From assembly GCF_954871325.1 (NCBI RefSeq), contig NC_088776.1, forward strand, positions 35,698,508-35,762,507: 64,000 nt of DNA, written 5' to 3'. Each line of letters opens with the position of its first letter. Position 1 is the first letter of the stretch. The notes below the pieces were generated by a model, which searched no databases, was not told where the DNA came from, and worked only from the letters and a program-made list of their open reading frames with translations. This document shows positions 1 to 12,870 of this stretch, piece by piece. Made by a program: the position numbers and the translations under genes. The stretch is from Gordionus sp. m RMFG-2023 (taxonomy: Eukaryota > Nematomorpha > Gordioida > Chordodea > Parachordodidae).

Positions 1-1638
1 AATATTTAGTGAGTGATATTGATATTCTATTTTTACACAGGATTTAATTGCAAGCTGACATAGTGAAATAATTAATTCTAATCTAATAATTATAATAGTA
101 TTCATTTAATAAAGATTTAGATAGTCTTATCATTTTTAAATAATAAAATTAAATCTAAATATTACTTAATAGAATTATAAAAGAAATCATTCAGTGGGCA
201 ATCAAAACAATTTATTTTTAGTTCAAGGGGATATTATGGAGCCATTAAAAAAAAATTGCTTCAGGAGGCTATTCAAATTTTTCAAGGGGCTCGAACCCCT
301 GCGCGCCCTTCCCTAGTGACGCCACTGAGTTTTAGCCAAGATAATTATATGCAAGCCTGGAAATTTTGCTCATAGATGGAAGGAAGGTTTGAACCTCTAT
401 TTGCATTTCAAGTCGTACATATTATTTATGCCAAATCGGGCCGATTTAAAAAATCAACTATTAGGTTTTAAACAAGACTGATTTCAAGTCTTGTTTGAGT
501 TTATCTCTTTCTGACAGACACGGATTTGAAATCATATTTTCGAAATCATAATAATAAAAATATCGAAAAACACGCTCTCCTACGGAAAACTAGACAACTC
601 TCATTAAGGTAAATTAAAATAATTTGCAATAATTTTCAGTTGGGGTGGAAAATTTTTTAAATAAAGAAAATAGTCAAATATTTACAAAAATATTTTAGTT
701 ACTTTATTGAAAATTTATAAATGCAAAACAATTATCCAAAATTGTTACAATAGAAACATTGATTTATTTTAATAACATCAACTAAGAAGACACCTACTTA
801 GTATATTTTTAACAATTTTTCCATACATACAGCTGGTATATTGTTGGCAAGTTTACAAAAGCTAGTTAACCAATATTCTAAGTTAATCAATATTCTAAGT
901 TAATCAATATTCTAAGTTAATCATGACGCATTTTTTGTCCTGTTGAGATTCATTTGTAAACGTGTCCCAATGATTAATGGCTGTGCTAATATATTGATAG
1001 ACATCTAGATATAATTTAAAGTGACACAAACGGCCTTAGAATTAATGACATAATTACAAATATTTGGTTGTGGGACACTAATAATACTAGGTTTGCCATT
1101 TTTTAAATTGGATTCACGAATAAGCATCTTAGAATATGATATGAATTTATTATTATAAATAATTTGCAATAAATGGCTGGATTGGGTAATTTAAGCATAT
1201 ATGCAATATTTATATTTTTATCTTTTTTGGAGGTAGGTCTAGAATATTTAGAATGAAAACTAATTCTTAACCACCCTTTCCCGGAGTTACGACCTTGCCT
1301 GAAATTTAGAAGGATTGACAAAATTCGGATATAGCATTAGTATTGAACATAGTGTAGAATTGTTATATTAAAATTTTACTTTCAAAATGATTAAACCAAT
1401 ATTTTAAAAGTAAAAAAAATACAGGTATTCGTCATATCAAATAATTAATGCAACATTTTTGACCTTGAAATTATAATAAATTATGTTCGATTTATTATTT
1501 GTTAAAAAATATTATTAAAACTCTATCAATAATCAAATTTATATCATTACGCTTAATAGTTGCCAATATAAAAAAAGGAACATTTTGTTCATATACATTA
1601 TAATCAAGCATGTTGTAAATAAAGCAGTATTTTGTTAT
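1..1638. other. 3' flank of AADC gene 1, repeat-rich noncoding
   Basis: No credible coding sequence. The stretch is AT-rich with two visible repeat remnants. Near 260-327, read on the minus strand, is a terminus beginning CAGTGGCGTCACTAGGG followed by a GC-rich run; it looks like the end of a DNA element extending left. About 330-480 resembles the interior of the TAGTGTTGTTAAA MITE family found elsewhere in the window (shared phrases around 'caagcctggaaattttgctc'). A short 17-bp tandem repeat lies at 868-923. The 72-codon open frame at 1103-1321 has no recognisable features. Confidence 0.6.
868..923. repeat. 17-bp tandem repeat, about 3.3 copies
   Basis: The unit AATCAATATTCTAAGTT is repeated three times head to tail at 868-884, 885-901 and 902-918, followed by a partial copy. 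The first copy differs by one base. Read directly from the sequence; no function is implied. Confidence 0.9.
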
Positions 1639-4600
1639 TTAAATATAGGTGGATCTAGTTTGAGTTATATCATTATGGTCTTGATTTGTATCATTTATAT
1701 CGTTCAAAATATCTTTTATTAGTTTCCACGCATCGTCAACATCTTCTTTATCACATTTAGATGATCCTATTGGAAATCTTTTTTTTTACATAATATGATA
1801 TGATACTGGAAATAAGGATTATCAAAAATCATTTTTATTTTTAGTTTAGATAAAAAAATTTCTATAGGTCTAGCAACAATATTATATAATTAGTAAATTG
1901 CTAACTCGTCATTTGTGGCGTGCTATGAAGAGAATCGCAAAGGTCTAATTTTCAAGCTAGGACTAGATGTAAATTTTTTTACTTTCAAGTAAAGCCTGAG
2001 ATTTAAAAAATTTTTATTTTTTCTAATATTGATTTATGGGCTCTAATTTTAAAATATTGTCATTTAAAATGATTGTGGATGTAAGTTGTAAATTGTTTTA
2101 ATGGGAATTTAAAATATAAGTAACAAATGAAATGATCCAATGATTTTTTTAACAACTGATATGATTTATATTTAAAAATTAGACCTTGCACGGGTTCTGT
2201 AAAACTAATTATTTTAATCCCGGCCTGGATTTTTTAAATTTATGAGCACACCTTTATGCCTATCCGTTGTCATTATATATAATTTATATAATAGGGCAAA
2301 ATCTATCATTCATTAAAAATTCTTTTTTTATTTTCAACTTTGTATAGCTAGAATTAGCAAAATTTTTCATTATTAGGTATTTTCTTTTTTTTAGTTTATT
2401 TTTCAGTTAATATTTAAAAAAAATAAAATAATGATAATATTAATGTTGGTCAGTATTAGAAACCATATATAATAAATAAATTTTTAGAAAAAAATGCTGA
2501 GTTCTTCTAAATATCTCGGATAATAATTGAATATAAATTACTGTAAAAATTATCATAACAATACAATATAATAAAATAAGTAATGCTCCTGTCCTATAGC
2601 CATGAGTAATATAAGGGAGTTTACAGGGAGATAGTTATTAGTGAAATCTAAACAAGCACAAAATTTTATTTAATTCATACATCTCTTCTTTCGATTACAA
2701 ATATTATTATTTTTACTTTTTTAATTTCATAATAAAGGGTAAGAAGACTATTAAATATAGATATAATGATAATATGTTTTTTAGACTAAGATTACCACCT
2801 GATCAGGAATCGCCCTTTAACTTCAGTTGAAGTGAGATAAATGTCATGTTCATTGAGTTTTTTAAATAGCACTTGTGTTAGAGAGTTGGATTTCTAGTGA
2901 AAAAAAAAATAAAAATAATAACAATTAAATAAATAAACCAAAAATCAGAAATGTAGAAGAAAAACATTGATAATTTTAGAATTTTTGGGTCGAAATCTGC
3001 TAAAAACGGTAAAACCGTATAAGCAAGTTATACTGGTATATATATTAAACTTTAATTTTGCATATACTATTTATTATATGAAAGTATTAAAACTAATGCA
3101 TATATCTTTTTTAAAAAATTATTATCGATTTAAAAAAATTTATTCTTAATTATACTTATTTAAATATGTTACCTTCAAAAAAATGTATAAATATTTGTTA
3201 AAAATAATTTTGAATTTTTTTCAAAAAATATGACAAATATAATTAAAACTGATTTCGTATTATAAAATGATGGTTCTTAAAAAAAAAGCTTGTTTCCAGT
3301 TGTGGATTTAGTTATTTTAATAAAATTCTAAATCTTAGATTATAGATCTTAATTATATATAAAACCACAATTACTATTAGAAAAATTAAACAATTACATT
3401 CACACAGAAACACAACATTCCCGCTGCAATTGGATATGGTACATATAGGCGTTCATCAGTTCGTATTAAGTCTCCAAGATATTCGGCAAGGGCAACGTTC
3501 TAAAAAAATAGGAATAAATAGTCAAAATTTACAAGTATCATAGTTAACAAACGTTTCGTATTTGAGCCTTTATAAAGTCCATTCCCAATAACTTTATATG
3601 GAAATATAATTTTAGCGATCTGAATCGTCGACCGAGGGATACCTGCCAATCCTATATATGGAAAAATATTATTAATCATATTTAAAAGAAAAGTATTAAG
3701 GGTAAAATACTTTGTATTCAACTATGTTAGGATAATCACTTTTTAAATATACCGCAGATAAACCTAGAGCCATCTTTATAACGTTAATATCTTCAACCCT
3801 ATTCGTTTGAATTATATTTTATTTTAAATAGTATTAATTATTATATTAGACATCAAGAATATTTAACAAATTTGTTCAATTCAGGATTTTTATTACCATA
3901 AAACGGAACAATCAAAGCAAATGCTCATCAATTTGTGTGGATTAAAGTTAAAGGATTGAGCTAGCTTTAAATATTTTAAATAAAATATTTATTATTTGTG
4001 TAATAAAATTGAAAATTTTAAAATATTTTATCGATTCACCAACATTGATTCCTGAGAAAGATTGACGATATTCTTTGCAAAGAAACAAGGAACCGGCATA
4101 TGCTGCATCAATATGAAGCCACAAATTGTATTTTTTACCTTTAATAATTTTATAAAATTAAACCTTATACGAAAAATATTTCATTTTATTATAAAAATGT
4201 ATTTAATATGCTAATATTTTTAATGACTTATTTGTCCTATTTCTTCAATATTATCCATCGCACAAGTACTGGTGGTTCCTATGTTGCAGCATACCTTTAA
4301 TAAAATTAGCGATAATTGTTCTCTAATTATTTTTTAAAAAATTCATTATTTATACCATGTTAGTTAACCATCTCATTTATCCACACATAGATTCTAAAAT
4401 ATTAGTCAAACAGAATCATATCTTCATTCGTTTACGTATGGTTATCAAGTGATGCAAAATCGCTCCATTTGAGTTGATTTTTAAAAACGGCTTACTCAGT
4501 ATTTTATCCAGAAAAATATTACGCAAGTCTGAAGATTTTGCACATGTATCGCACAAACGTTTAAATCTATTAGCGAAATTTCGAGGCTTAGGTAATATTT

Positions 4601-6535
4601 TCTGCCTAAAATATTGAGTTCGCCTTTTAAAAAAATTGGCTCAAATGGGACGATATACTATCATTTTAAATTTTATGAAATATATTTTAGTTAGTTAGGG
4701 AATTGAACCCTAATAAATAGTTCAATTTTTAACTAATTTCAAGGATGAATATTGCATTAATGCATCACAAAGCCGCTTCTTACATTATTTTAAAGGATAT
4801 ATTAATTACGTTAAAAAAATTATATCACAAAATTTGGGTATGTAGAAAAAATAGGGCTCGGACTAATCCCATTTACATAATTTAATTCGAAATAAAAAGT
4901 ATTATCACAAAAAATGGTATTAAGCCATTTTCTAAATCCTGTTTTATCCTTATTTGCAGCTCTTCAACTCCTAATCGCAAGTCTTTATCCGATTCTATAA
5001 TATTTAGTTGTATAGCACTTAATCGCGTAGCCTTGATTATCGAAGAATGAGTCTATTGGAATTTAAATCTTTTAAAATTACTATATGATATTTACTTGAT
5101 CTGATGTATAGGCTCTTAGTTTAGATAGAACATCATAGTATTTCATATTTTTAGAGCTGTCGCTTAAAAGTTCTGATATTTTTTTTTCTCTAGCAGCTAT
5201 AAGCACAATTAAAACGGATTCACTGGCTGAGCCCTTAATATAAATTTAAAAAAAATATCATTCGCAGATAATGTATATAATAAAAACTTACTTCAATACC
5301 ACCTCCACCTCCCAATTTACTATCGAATATAAATTTTGATGGAAGATCCATTTCTTTAGCTAGCCAATCCATCATTATAATTTCAAGCTCTGTATATATT
5401 GGACAAGCTGACTAACAAATATATATATAAATTTTACTTGTTAAATTAAACATAATAAGGAGAAATAAAAATGATAATAATATACATCTAAATTTTATTA
5501 GAAAAATTTATAGGATTAGTCGTAGGGTGGACAAGGGGAATTCGTGATGCTTACGATATATCACTATAAACAATAATTTGAAGTAAAAGTTAATATTTTT
5601 AAATAATGACTATAATTCAAAATAATTTTTTAAAAAAGCATTTTCATAAAAAAAGGAAAAATCAAAATTATTCTTTAAAAAATGTAATATAGCCAAAAAC
5701 CTGCAATATATAGATTTAAAGACATCCATAAAAATTTATCATGGAAAACTAACTTAATAGTGCCTTCCAGTCTAGAAAACTCTTGGATAAGCCTATGGAA
5801 TAATTTATTATAGCTATGTTAAGCAAACATTTAAAACTTTTTAACGAAAATTTTAAATTGTTTAAGTTTGATTTAATTATAATATAGAAAATATTTAACA
5901 ACCCATGTGAATCCTATGCAACTAAAGGCTGCAGATAGAATGTCTCCATAGAGAGAAGGATAGGAAAAGCCTGTTGGATAATACCCATGATATTTCGGAC
6001 TTTGCCAATGGACAAGCTATATTAAATTAACAAAAAGTAGAAATTTAAATAAAAAGCTTGATGTGTAAGTATAGGTATTTATATTTTACCCAACTTATAT
6101 AATATTAGTTCGAGACTATCTGCGTATCTTATTAAATTGACCTAATTTTTTTATTTCTTAATTATTTCTTATTTCTAACCATAAACCTTTCCTGAGATAG
6201 AGGTATATACTCTACTCTTTTTGTAATATAAATTCTTTATGATTCTCAATCAATAAATTGAATTGGCTATGCTCTAAGATGACAATTTTATATATTTTGT
6301 AAATTACTCCCGGTAGAATTAAATTAAATATATCAATGAAGACGCTTTCAAAAGATATGGGTTTGTCATTAGCTTTTGACGGCAGCATAACCCTTAAGTA
6401 ACCAGGTTTCAAATCTGGTGATGGTCTAACAGGAAACTTTCGAATATTGTTGTGATATTCAGCCACAAATTTTAGGAGCCTCTCACCATTCTTGATAAAA
6501 TCATCATTGAGAAAGTCCTGACGGTTTTTTGACAT
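1639..6535 (-). CDS. Aromatic-L-amino-acid decarboxylase family protein, gene 1 (13 exons, 498 aa)
   Basis: PLP-dependent group II decarboxylase, the family that makes biogenic amines (dopamine, serotonin, tyramine, histamine) from amino acids in the cytosol as a homodimer. Exons: 6308-6535, 5903-6016, 5292-5411, 5096-5233, 4909-5052, 4228-4294, 4040-4138, 3897-3960, 3711-3798, 3553-3651, 3398-3499, 2799-2893, 1639-1777. All have GT/AG borders; the sum is 1497 nt with no internal stop. Family blocks in order: PGYLR (residues 45-49), [33 protein letters not shown] (H202), [18 protein letters not shown] (D281), FNFNPHK (PLP K313), VYLKSD (catalytic-loop Y342), LGRRFRSLK. Each key residue aligns with human DDC at an offset of ten. 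Start chosen at MSKNR because it aligns with gene 2; an in-frame ATG lies four codons upstream. Leu replaces the usual Trp after K313. Substrate cannot be told: DDC, tyrosine or histidine decarboxylase all remain possible. Intron 4 is only 43 bp. Confidence 0.93.
4448..4660. mobile_element. Degenerate copy of the TAGTGTTGTTAAA MITE in intron 5 of gene 1
   Basis: This 213-bp stretch follows the whole layout of the clean copy at 52767-52992: a left end like AAGTGATGCAAAATCGCTCC, an interior with 'ttttaaaaacgg' and 'tattttatccagaaaaatatt', then a mirrored right half ending CGATATACTA. It is more diverged than other copies. It lies wholly inside intron 5 (4295-4908) of the decarboxylase gene. Confidence 0.55.
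5510..5798. mobile_element. Degenerate MITE of the CATAGGCGTAG family in intron 2 of gene 1
   Basis: The right part ('gccaaaaacctgcaatatat', 'cttaatagtgccttccag') matches the clean element at 33429-33771 in order and spacing. The left end GGATTAGTCGTAGGGTGG is a decayed form of that family's CATAGGCGTAGCCGGGG terminus. It occupies most of intron 2 (5412-5902) and explains why that intron is longer than its neighbours. Confidence 0.5.
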
Positions 6536-6755
6536 CACTAAAAACAATGATAGTTATTAGTTATTGTTAAACAAATATTAATATATTGCTAGCATATATT
6601 TTTTTTATCATTTATAGAAAACATTATATTCAACTTAAATATTAGGGTCAGGTTTTGTATAAAGTTAGAAAATTATATTTTTCCTGGAATTTTATATAAA
6701 AATATTATTTTAAAAAACGGATTTTTGGATTTGTCATTTATCTCTTAAAGATAAA

Positions 6756-6838
6756 AGATAGTTCCATTGGCCTAGTTGGCAAGTGCACGTATTACTAATC
6801 TTATAGTTCTGGGTTATTATAATCCAACAAGGACCAGA
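6756..6838 (+). repeat. tRNA-derived sequence (SINE head or tRNA pseudogene)
   Basis: The segment has a good A-box-like block, TGGCCTAGTTGG, about ten bases from its start and a weaker B-box-like block, GGGTTATTATAATCC, at the right spacing, followed by a 3' strand (AAGGACC) that pairs at five of seven positions with the 5' strand GTTCCAT. The overall length is tRNA-like. The B box departs from the GGTTCGAATCC consensus, so a working tRNA is unlikely; a SINE head or a dead tRNA copy fits better. Confidence 0.4.
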
Positions 6839-9633
6839 TTTTTTTCTGAAGCAAATTAGGTTGTTTCATGCCACATGGTATGATACATAGAGTAACAGAA
6901 ACTAGCGAAATATATTGAAATGAAAATCTTATTGCATTTAATAAAATTTGGTGTTATTTAGAAAATTTGGTTGTATTTAACATATTGCTTGTGACGACCA
7001 ACGCCATATATCATTATCCTTTACAACTCTTACCTTGCCTATATGTTTAACTTAAACATATTATTAGAAATATAATTTTTTTTAAAATTTAATTATCAGT
7101 AATAAATATAATTTTAAGTTATTTAAATACTATTTTAAATATAAATTTAGATAATCCAAATACCGGTTTGATGTTTAATTTGGTTTCGGATAAAATTAAG
7201 AGATGTTTAAAAAAGTTAAAATCATATTTTAATTAACGTTGATATTATAAAAAATAGTTATATAATTATTTTTTAACAAATCAAGCTAAATTCTACAGAT
7301 AAATATTTAATTACTTATTATAAGAATTTATGAGAATAATGTAAATTTCACAAAAAAAAAATTATACAGATTTATTTTAATGTAAGAAAATTAATTTTAA
7401 AAATGCTTGGTAATTCCACATTTTATTTCATTTTTATAAAAATATATAAAATCATAAATTTGATAAATTAAAAAAAACTTGTTGACATAATTAAATATAT
7501 ATATGCACCTCAGGGGTCGACACGCAACAATTTTGAAAGAAAAAAGTTGTCTAAATAAAAATATGAAACCTTGAATCCCTTTTTTTTAAATCAAAATATT
7601 TCATGTTTATCACATTTTTCGTTCAATGTTAAACAGTATAATATTTTTGTGTAAAATTTTATAATACTAATATAAACAAGCTACTTTTAAAATAAACCTT
7701 TATTTGAAAGATTTGTAGGTCGGATTTCGATTTTAAGGTATCAGCCTGTCCAGATCAGCGGCGCTTAAAGTGGATATCTCTTATCCTATGATTTAAAATA
7801 TCACGTATGCGGATTTTTGATAGCATATGGTCAATTGACCTGGTAAGGATTAAAAATAACCTAGAATTTAAGTTCAATGCAATAATCAGGTTGTTGACCG
7901 GCTTAGACTAGAGATAATTGCAGCGTATGAGTATTTAATCGTTTCAATTAATTTTAGCAAATAATATGAAATTTAAGATTAAAAGGCCCATATGTTCGAT
8001 GGCTCGTACACATTAAGCCCTAACCTTAGAAGGCCAGTGATAATTTTTAAACTTTCAACAGCGGATCCTGTATAGTGGGAGAGGGTTCGATACCATAATC
8101 TCAGTATTTTAAGGAGGTAAGTGAATATTTAGATTTTAAATAGATATTGGATTATTAATATAATGTCTTATTAGGGTAATAATACTAGGTTTCCTAAAAA
8201 GTAAATTGTATTTAATGATAATTTTCTTATTCTTCATTCAACTATATAAAGAATGGCCTTAATAACAGCGGCTTCTATATTCAGGGGCTGGAGAGAGCAT
8301 AAGACACTGGGGCGGGAAGGCAAGACGCACGAGCGCCAGTGTTAGATTATATTTGAACATAATTCGTCCTTAGTGCTATTGGACAAAATTTACATAATTC
8401 TAAATTATATATTTGTTTTATTTTTTATTATTTTTCATAATTGCCTTATTGATATTTTTATTTTGTTTTCCTTTTTTCTAATGCCAAGCAACACATTGAA
8501 AATAAGTATTATAAAAATTTTAAATTTTGCAAATGGAGAAGTATCAGCTCAGATAAATAGAATCACAATATAAAAAACATCTTCCTAAAAAGGATTTGTA
8601 ACAAGAAAAAATGTTGTAGAAAATTATTAATATCAAATTCAAGGGCAATTAAAACTAGGTAGGGGAGACTGGAGATAGTATTATCCCTCACAGGTAATTT
8701 CCTCTCAAATAATTTTAAAATTAATAAACTTTGATTTGAAATTGAAACCATAAATTTATTTAAATAAGATGCTTTAATAGATGTAAAAATGTTTTGCAGA
8801 AATTTGCTCATGAAAAATTTTAAATGCAAATTTAGATTTTAATATGTCAAAAGTAAACTTTTTAATTTTATTTTTACTAATAAATTTTTTATGAAAGTTA
8901 TTCAGACTAAATATCAATTCTATGTGATAAAATAATCACGATTTTATCATATATAAACTATTGACAATATTTATTATTTAATATCTTGTAATTACAAAGG
9001 TTTTAGCGGGGTGCGTATTAGCCATTTTAAGCTGAGATTATTTTGTGTAAAAAAAATCCAACTATATTTATAAGAACATTAGAAGCCATGTATAGGGTCA
9101 TGAATGACAATAAGAAGAGGATTGACTTATTTTTTAAAAAGCAGTTTTAAGTGACAACATGTTCTTTCGGGTGATATATATAAAATATAGATGAAACTGG
9201 TAAATTGAAGACATTTGACAATTTATTTTTATTTATTTATTTAAGACTAACATTTTTATAAGAAGTGCTATAACACTAAATGCGAAAGTGTAATAGGTAC
9301 CCCTGGTGTTTTCATGATTATTAAATTTTCAGTTTTTTTAAATTTTATATTTATAAAAAACTAAAAGATTTTTTTCTTAAATATGAATATCTATCGTAGA
9401 GATATATTTAAAGAACAAAACCACGTTTAAACATTTTGGAAAATTTTCTTTATCTATTTTTTATAGTACTTAACTTTTTTGTAAACAATATAACCCTGGT
9501 CTCTCATATATTTTCAAAATTAGAATTTTAGATAAATAATTTGATTATTTAGAACTATAAAATATACCAACTGGGGTATAGAAAAAAATAACTTCAAATA
9601 TTAACCGGGTAAAACAATGTTATATCGGGTGCA

Positions 9634-9834
9634 ATGTTAAGATGCCCTTACACAGTACACAACTTAACCGTGATATTGAACATGCTAAAAGAAGAGAAAC
9701 TTATTAAGGATCCAATAATTCGATCTCCAAGTTCAATAGGCATATTGCATTCGACAATTAATAGAGTTTTTGATGACAATCAGGTTAGTGTTATTCTAAA
9801 TTATTTTAATATAAAACGAATTGTCAGTAGATAG
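9634..9834 (+). CDS. Unrecognised open frame, possible isolated exon
   Basis: A 66-codon frame with a more balanced amino-acid composition than the surrounding AT-rich chance frames (LNMLKEEKLIKDPII and SSIGILHSTINRVFDDN are typical of real protein). The frame is followed inside by a plausible donor, CAG|GTTAGT, at about 9784, and preceded by an AG just before the ATG, though without a pyrimidine tract. I do not recognise the protein. It may be an exon of an unseen gene, an old pseudogene fragment or chance. Confidence 0.22.
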   Translation: MLRCPYTVHNLTVILNMLKEEKLIKDPIIRSPSSIGILHSTINRVFDDNQVSVILNYFNIKRIVSR

Positions 9835-10740
9835 AGATATTTGTAAATGGAATAGGGATTTATTAATACTAATGACCTTCAGAAATCATATTAAAATGGT
9901 GCGATAAAATGATGGTTCGAGAATAACCTTTTGATATATTGGTTCAGTTCAGATTCTAAAAGAAAATATTATAATATTTTAGGTTCGGTTAAAGTTTTAG
10001 GAATATTCAAAAACTTTTAAATAAAGGTTAAGCGACGATTATTTTTTACACAGGATATCCATATATAACTCTACTAATATTTCTAATCTTATTTTGTGAT
10101 AAATATAGAGGAATACGTGGAATAAGTTTAAAGGTATCCCAAAATTTGATTGTCGATTATGATTACAACCTATAATAAAAATATCATCTAATATATTTTT
10201 TTACAATCTTGTTATCTGTGGTGATAAAATATATTTCAATGCTGAAAATGCTATTTTGACCGAAACCACCATAGTTGGGCAGACATGGCTATTTTTGCTA
10301 ATAAATAGACTTCGGTTTGCTCTTATTCTTCTTTTCCAGCGAAATATTGGTGTTTTTATAATGTTCGATACCGTTAAAGAATTTATGTGTGATTTATTTT
10401 GACTTGTTTTCTTTCATTTACAATAAATATTTAAAATCATCTTAGGGGTCAGAAAAATTATTTTGACTACTAATGTCAGAAAGTATTTATCATTTTACCT
10501 TGATCAAGTGCTTAAATTACATGCCAAGTTTATATAAGATGTTCTCTAGTCTTGTTATTTTCTTCATCTAATAATAATAATTGTTATGATATAGATACGT
10601 AGAGAATGCGTCATTTGTTAGCTTTATCTCCCTTGATCTAATAGAAGTAATTAGAAAGTTTGGAAAATGTGGTATTAAATTTCATTATTTCAATAGAGCA
10701 TTTTAAAAGAAATAAATAGGACTTACCTAAATGTTTACTT

Positions 10741-11000
10741 AATTTTTTAAAATATCCGCGTCGAGCCTGAATTTTTTTAAAAAAAATATGCCCGGACTGG
10801 GCCATATATTTTAAAACTAAATATTTTAAATTGCCATTACTAGAATCAGAGACCTGCAGAGGTATATTTGCACGACCTTGCATGGATTTTTTTTAAAAAA
10901 AAATTTTCTACTCGGCCCAACCGTGATTTTTTAAAAATTTATTTTTAATTATTATAGCTAGTAATGGCAATTTAAAATATTTAGTTTTAAAATATATACC
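10741..11000. repeat. Fold-back repeat: perfect 40-bp inverted repeat around a MITE end
   Basis: The arms at 10804-10843 and 10958-10997 are exact reverse complements over 40 bp. The 114 bp between them begins near 10847 with CAGAGACCTGCAGAGGTA, the same terminus as the 174-bp MITE at 26802-26975 read from its right end, followed by its 'cacgacc...' interior. The left flank (GCCCGGACTGGGCC) resembles the other end of that family. This looks like a composite of two copies of one family in opposite orientation. Confidence 0.6.
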
Positions 11001-11808
11001 ATGGCGGTAACAGATTAAATCATGGGGAAATTTTCATATATTATTTTTTTTTTATTTATTTTTTTTTAATATTTTTTTTTATTTATTTTTTTTAAAATAT
11101 ATTTTTTTATTTATTATTTTTTTTAAATTTAAAAAAAATCTTAAGTATATTTAAGAATTTAGAAAAAAAGAGTATATTTAAGAATTTAGAAAAAAAGAGT
11201 ATATTTAAGAATTTAGAAAAAAAGAGTATATTTAAGAATTTAGAAAAAAAAGTATATTTAAGAATTTAGAAAAACAGAGTATATTTAAGAATTTAATAAA
11301 AATAGGTATACTAAATAATTAATCAATTTATTTGAATAAACATAACATATATACAATGATAATATAGATATATATATTTTTAAGGAAAAACTAAAATAGT
11401 TCTATATAAATTTAACAACATGTGTGATTGATAAGAAACTCATGATCTTTTAAAAAAGCCATGGTCCTTGTATAAGAAATACACATATTGGTGAAATTTA
11501 TGTTATCCATAAAGAGGTAAAATGTTAAATTTAAAAAACTTTGATATTGTATTAAAAAATTTCCTTCAAAATCCACACGATATTTATTTATCAAAAAAAA
11601 AATCTAAAAATACGCCAATTGAAAGAAAAAGGTAACATTCAAAAATTTCTACCAAAATCCAGACAATCTAAAAAAAATAAATAAAAAATTTTAAAAAAAA
11701 TAAATAAAAAAAAAAATTTAAAAAAAATAATAAAAAAAAATAATAAAAAAAAAATAATATATGAAAATTTCCCCATGATTTAATCTGTTACCAAAAAATA
11801 TCATGGTA
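10998..11808. mobile_element. Palindromic AT-rich TIR element with internal tandem array
   Basis: Perfect 38-bp inverted arms lie at 11006-11043 and 11755-11792 (GGTAACAGATTAAATC at the outer edge), extended inward by T-rich and A-rich tracts that mirror each other, and outward by CATGGTA-like borders. The centre holds a 27-bp tandem array (11144-11300) and unremarkable AT-rich sequence. No transposase is visible. The 114-codon frame on the minus strand at 11718-12062 partly reads through the A-tract and is not credible. Class unknown. Confidence 0.6.
11144..11300. repeat. 27-bp tandem repeat, about 6 copies
   Basis: The unit AGTATATTTAAGAATTTAG plus an A-rich spacer is repeated about six times with one- or two-base changes. 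It lies inside the palindromic element described at 10998-11808. Confidence 0.9.
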
Positions 11809-12085
11809 TACACAATTAAAAATACAAATACATAATATAATAATAAATAGTGTTTTGCAGATTTGACGGAAAACATTTCCATATTTTTTTTACTTGCAGA
11901 TATAATGTTGCAAATAAAAAAACAATATATTATAGTATAACACCTTGATTGTAAATATAAGCGTTGACAACATAGCCTTGATCTTAATAAATACTTGCCT
12001 ATATGGTATATGACCAACTTTTCAAATGAGCTCATGACACATATTTTGTGTTTGTCATACAAATATTTGCGAGATCTGGTTTAAC

Positions 12086-12870
12086 CAGGGATGCGTACCC
12101 AGCAAAATTTTTGACCGGTTTAGGTTCGGGTTCGGTTTAAGGTAAAAAAATATGTAGGTTCGGTTTGGTACGGGTTCGGTTCAGGGAAATATTTTTTTAC
12201 TGGGTTTGGTTCCGGGTTTAAGAATTTTTGAATTGATAAAAAAAATATACTATATTTAAATCATAATTAAAAAAAAATAGACATAAATTTGGTATAAAGA
12301 ATTAATTTTTTATTTTATTTATAGGCAAAATATAGTTAAAAATACAAAGCATAGTCATGTTATAAATTTAAAAATTTTTATTTAGACGTATTTCTATAAA
12401 TTAACAATATCCAATATAATAATTTTTACTTTGACTTGTTCACTTTCATTTTCCTCTAATTAATAATCTTTGAGAATAAGTTAAAAATTAAAAATAAATG
12501 GCGTAAATGAATAATTTAATTGTTTAAAATTTATTAACAATCCATTAGGAATCTTTGAGAATAAATTTAAAAAAATTTAAAAATGGAATAAATGAATTAA
12601 GTTGTTTAAAATTTATTAACACTTAACTTAAATGGAAATTTGAAAATATTATAAAATGTCATGTAAATTATTAATAATTGTATTTATAATTATATAAATA
12701 TCTTATATTAATTTAAACAGTACACTGAACCCGGTTGAATCCGGGTTCAAATAAAATTCCCGGGTTCGGTTCGGGGTTTTGAAAATTTTTTAAACGGGGT
12801 TCACAGGTTCAGTTCAGGTTCAAATTTTTTTCCCAAAAACCTCGGTTTTTTTCTCCGGTTTGAACCCCTG
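12086..12870. mobile_element. hAT-type MITE rich in GGTTCGG motifs
   Basis: Ends are CAGGGATGCGTACCC on the left and, read inward from the right, CAGGGGTTCAAACCGG. Flanking 8-mers are GGTTTAAC (12078-12085) and GGTTTGGC (12871-12878), six of eight identical, as expected of an old hAT 8-bp target duplication. Both subterminal zones carry many GGTTCGG or GGTTCAGG repeats, likely former transposase-binding sites. The 785-bp interior is AT-rich and has no transposase. Related copies are at 38822-39209 and about 40190-40690. Confidence 0.7.

Noticed and set aside
275-327. tRNA gene suggested by GGGGTTCGAGCCCC on the minus strand
   Set aside because: There is a T-arm-like hairpin but no A box or acceptor stem; the segment fits a CAGTGGCG-type transposon end.
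1639-6535. Decarboxylase gene 1 as a pseudogene because of the NPHKL change
   Set aside because: All 13 exons keep frame and splice signals, catalytic residues are present, and gene 2 has the same Leu.
8373-8573. 66-codon plus-strand membrane-like peptide
   Set aside because: Low-complexity Phe/Ile/Leu frame expected by chance in 75% AT DNA; no supporting signal.
11144-11300. CRISPR-like array
   Set aside because: Contiguous 27-bp tandem units with no unique spacers, in a eukaryotic genome.
11718-12062. 114-codon minus-strand protein
   Set aside because: It reads through A/T homopolymers and the arm of an inverted repeat; composition is Phe/Tyr/Ile chance sequence.
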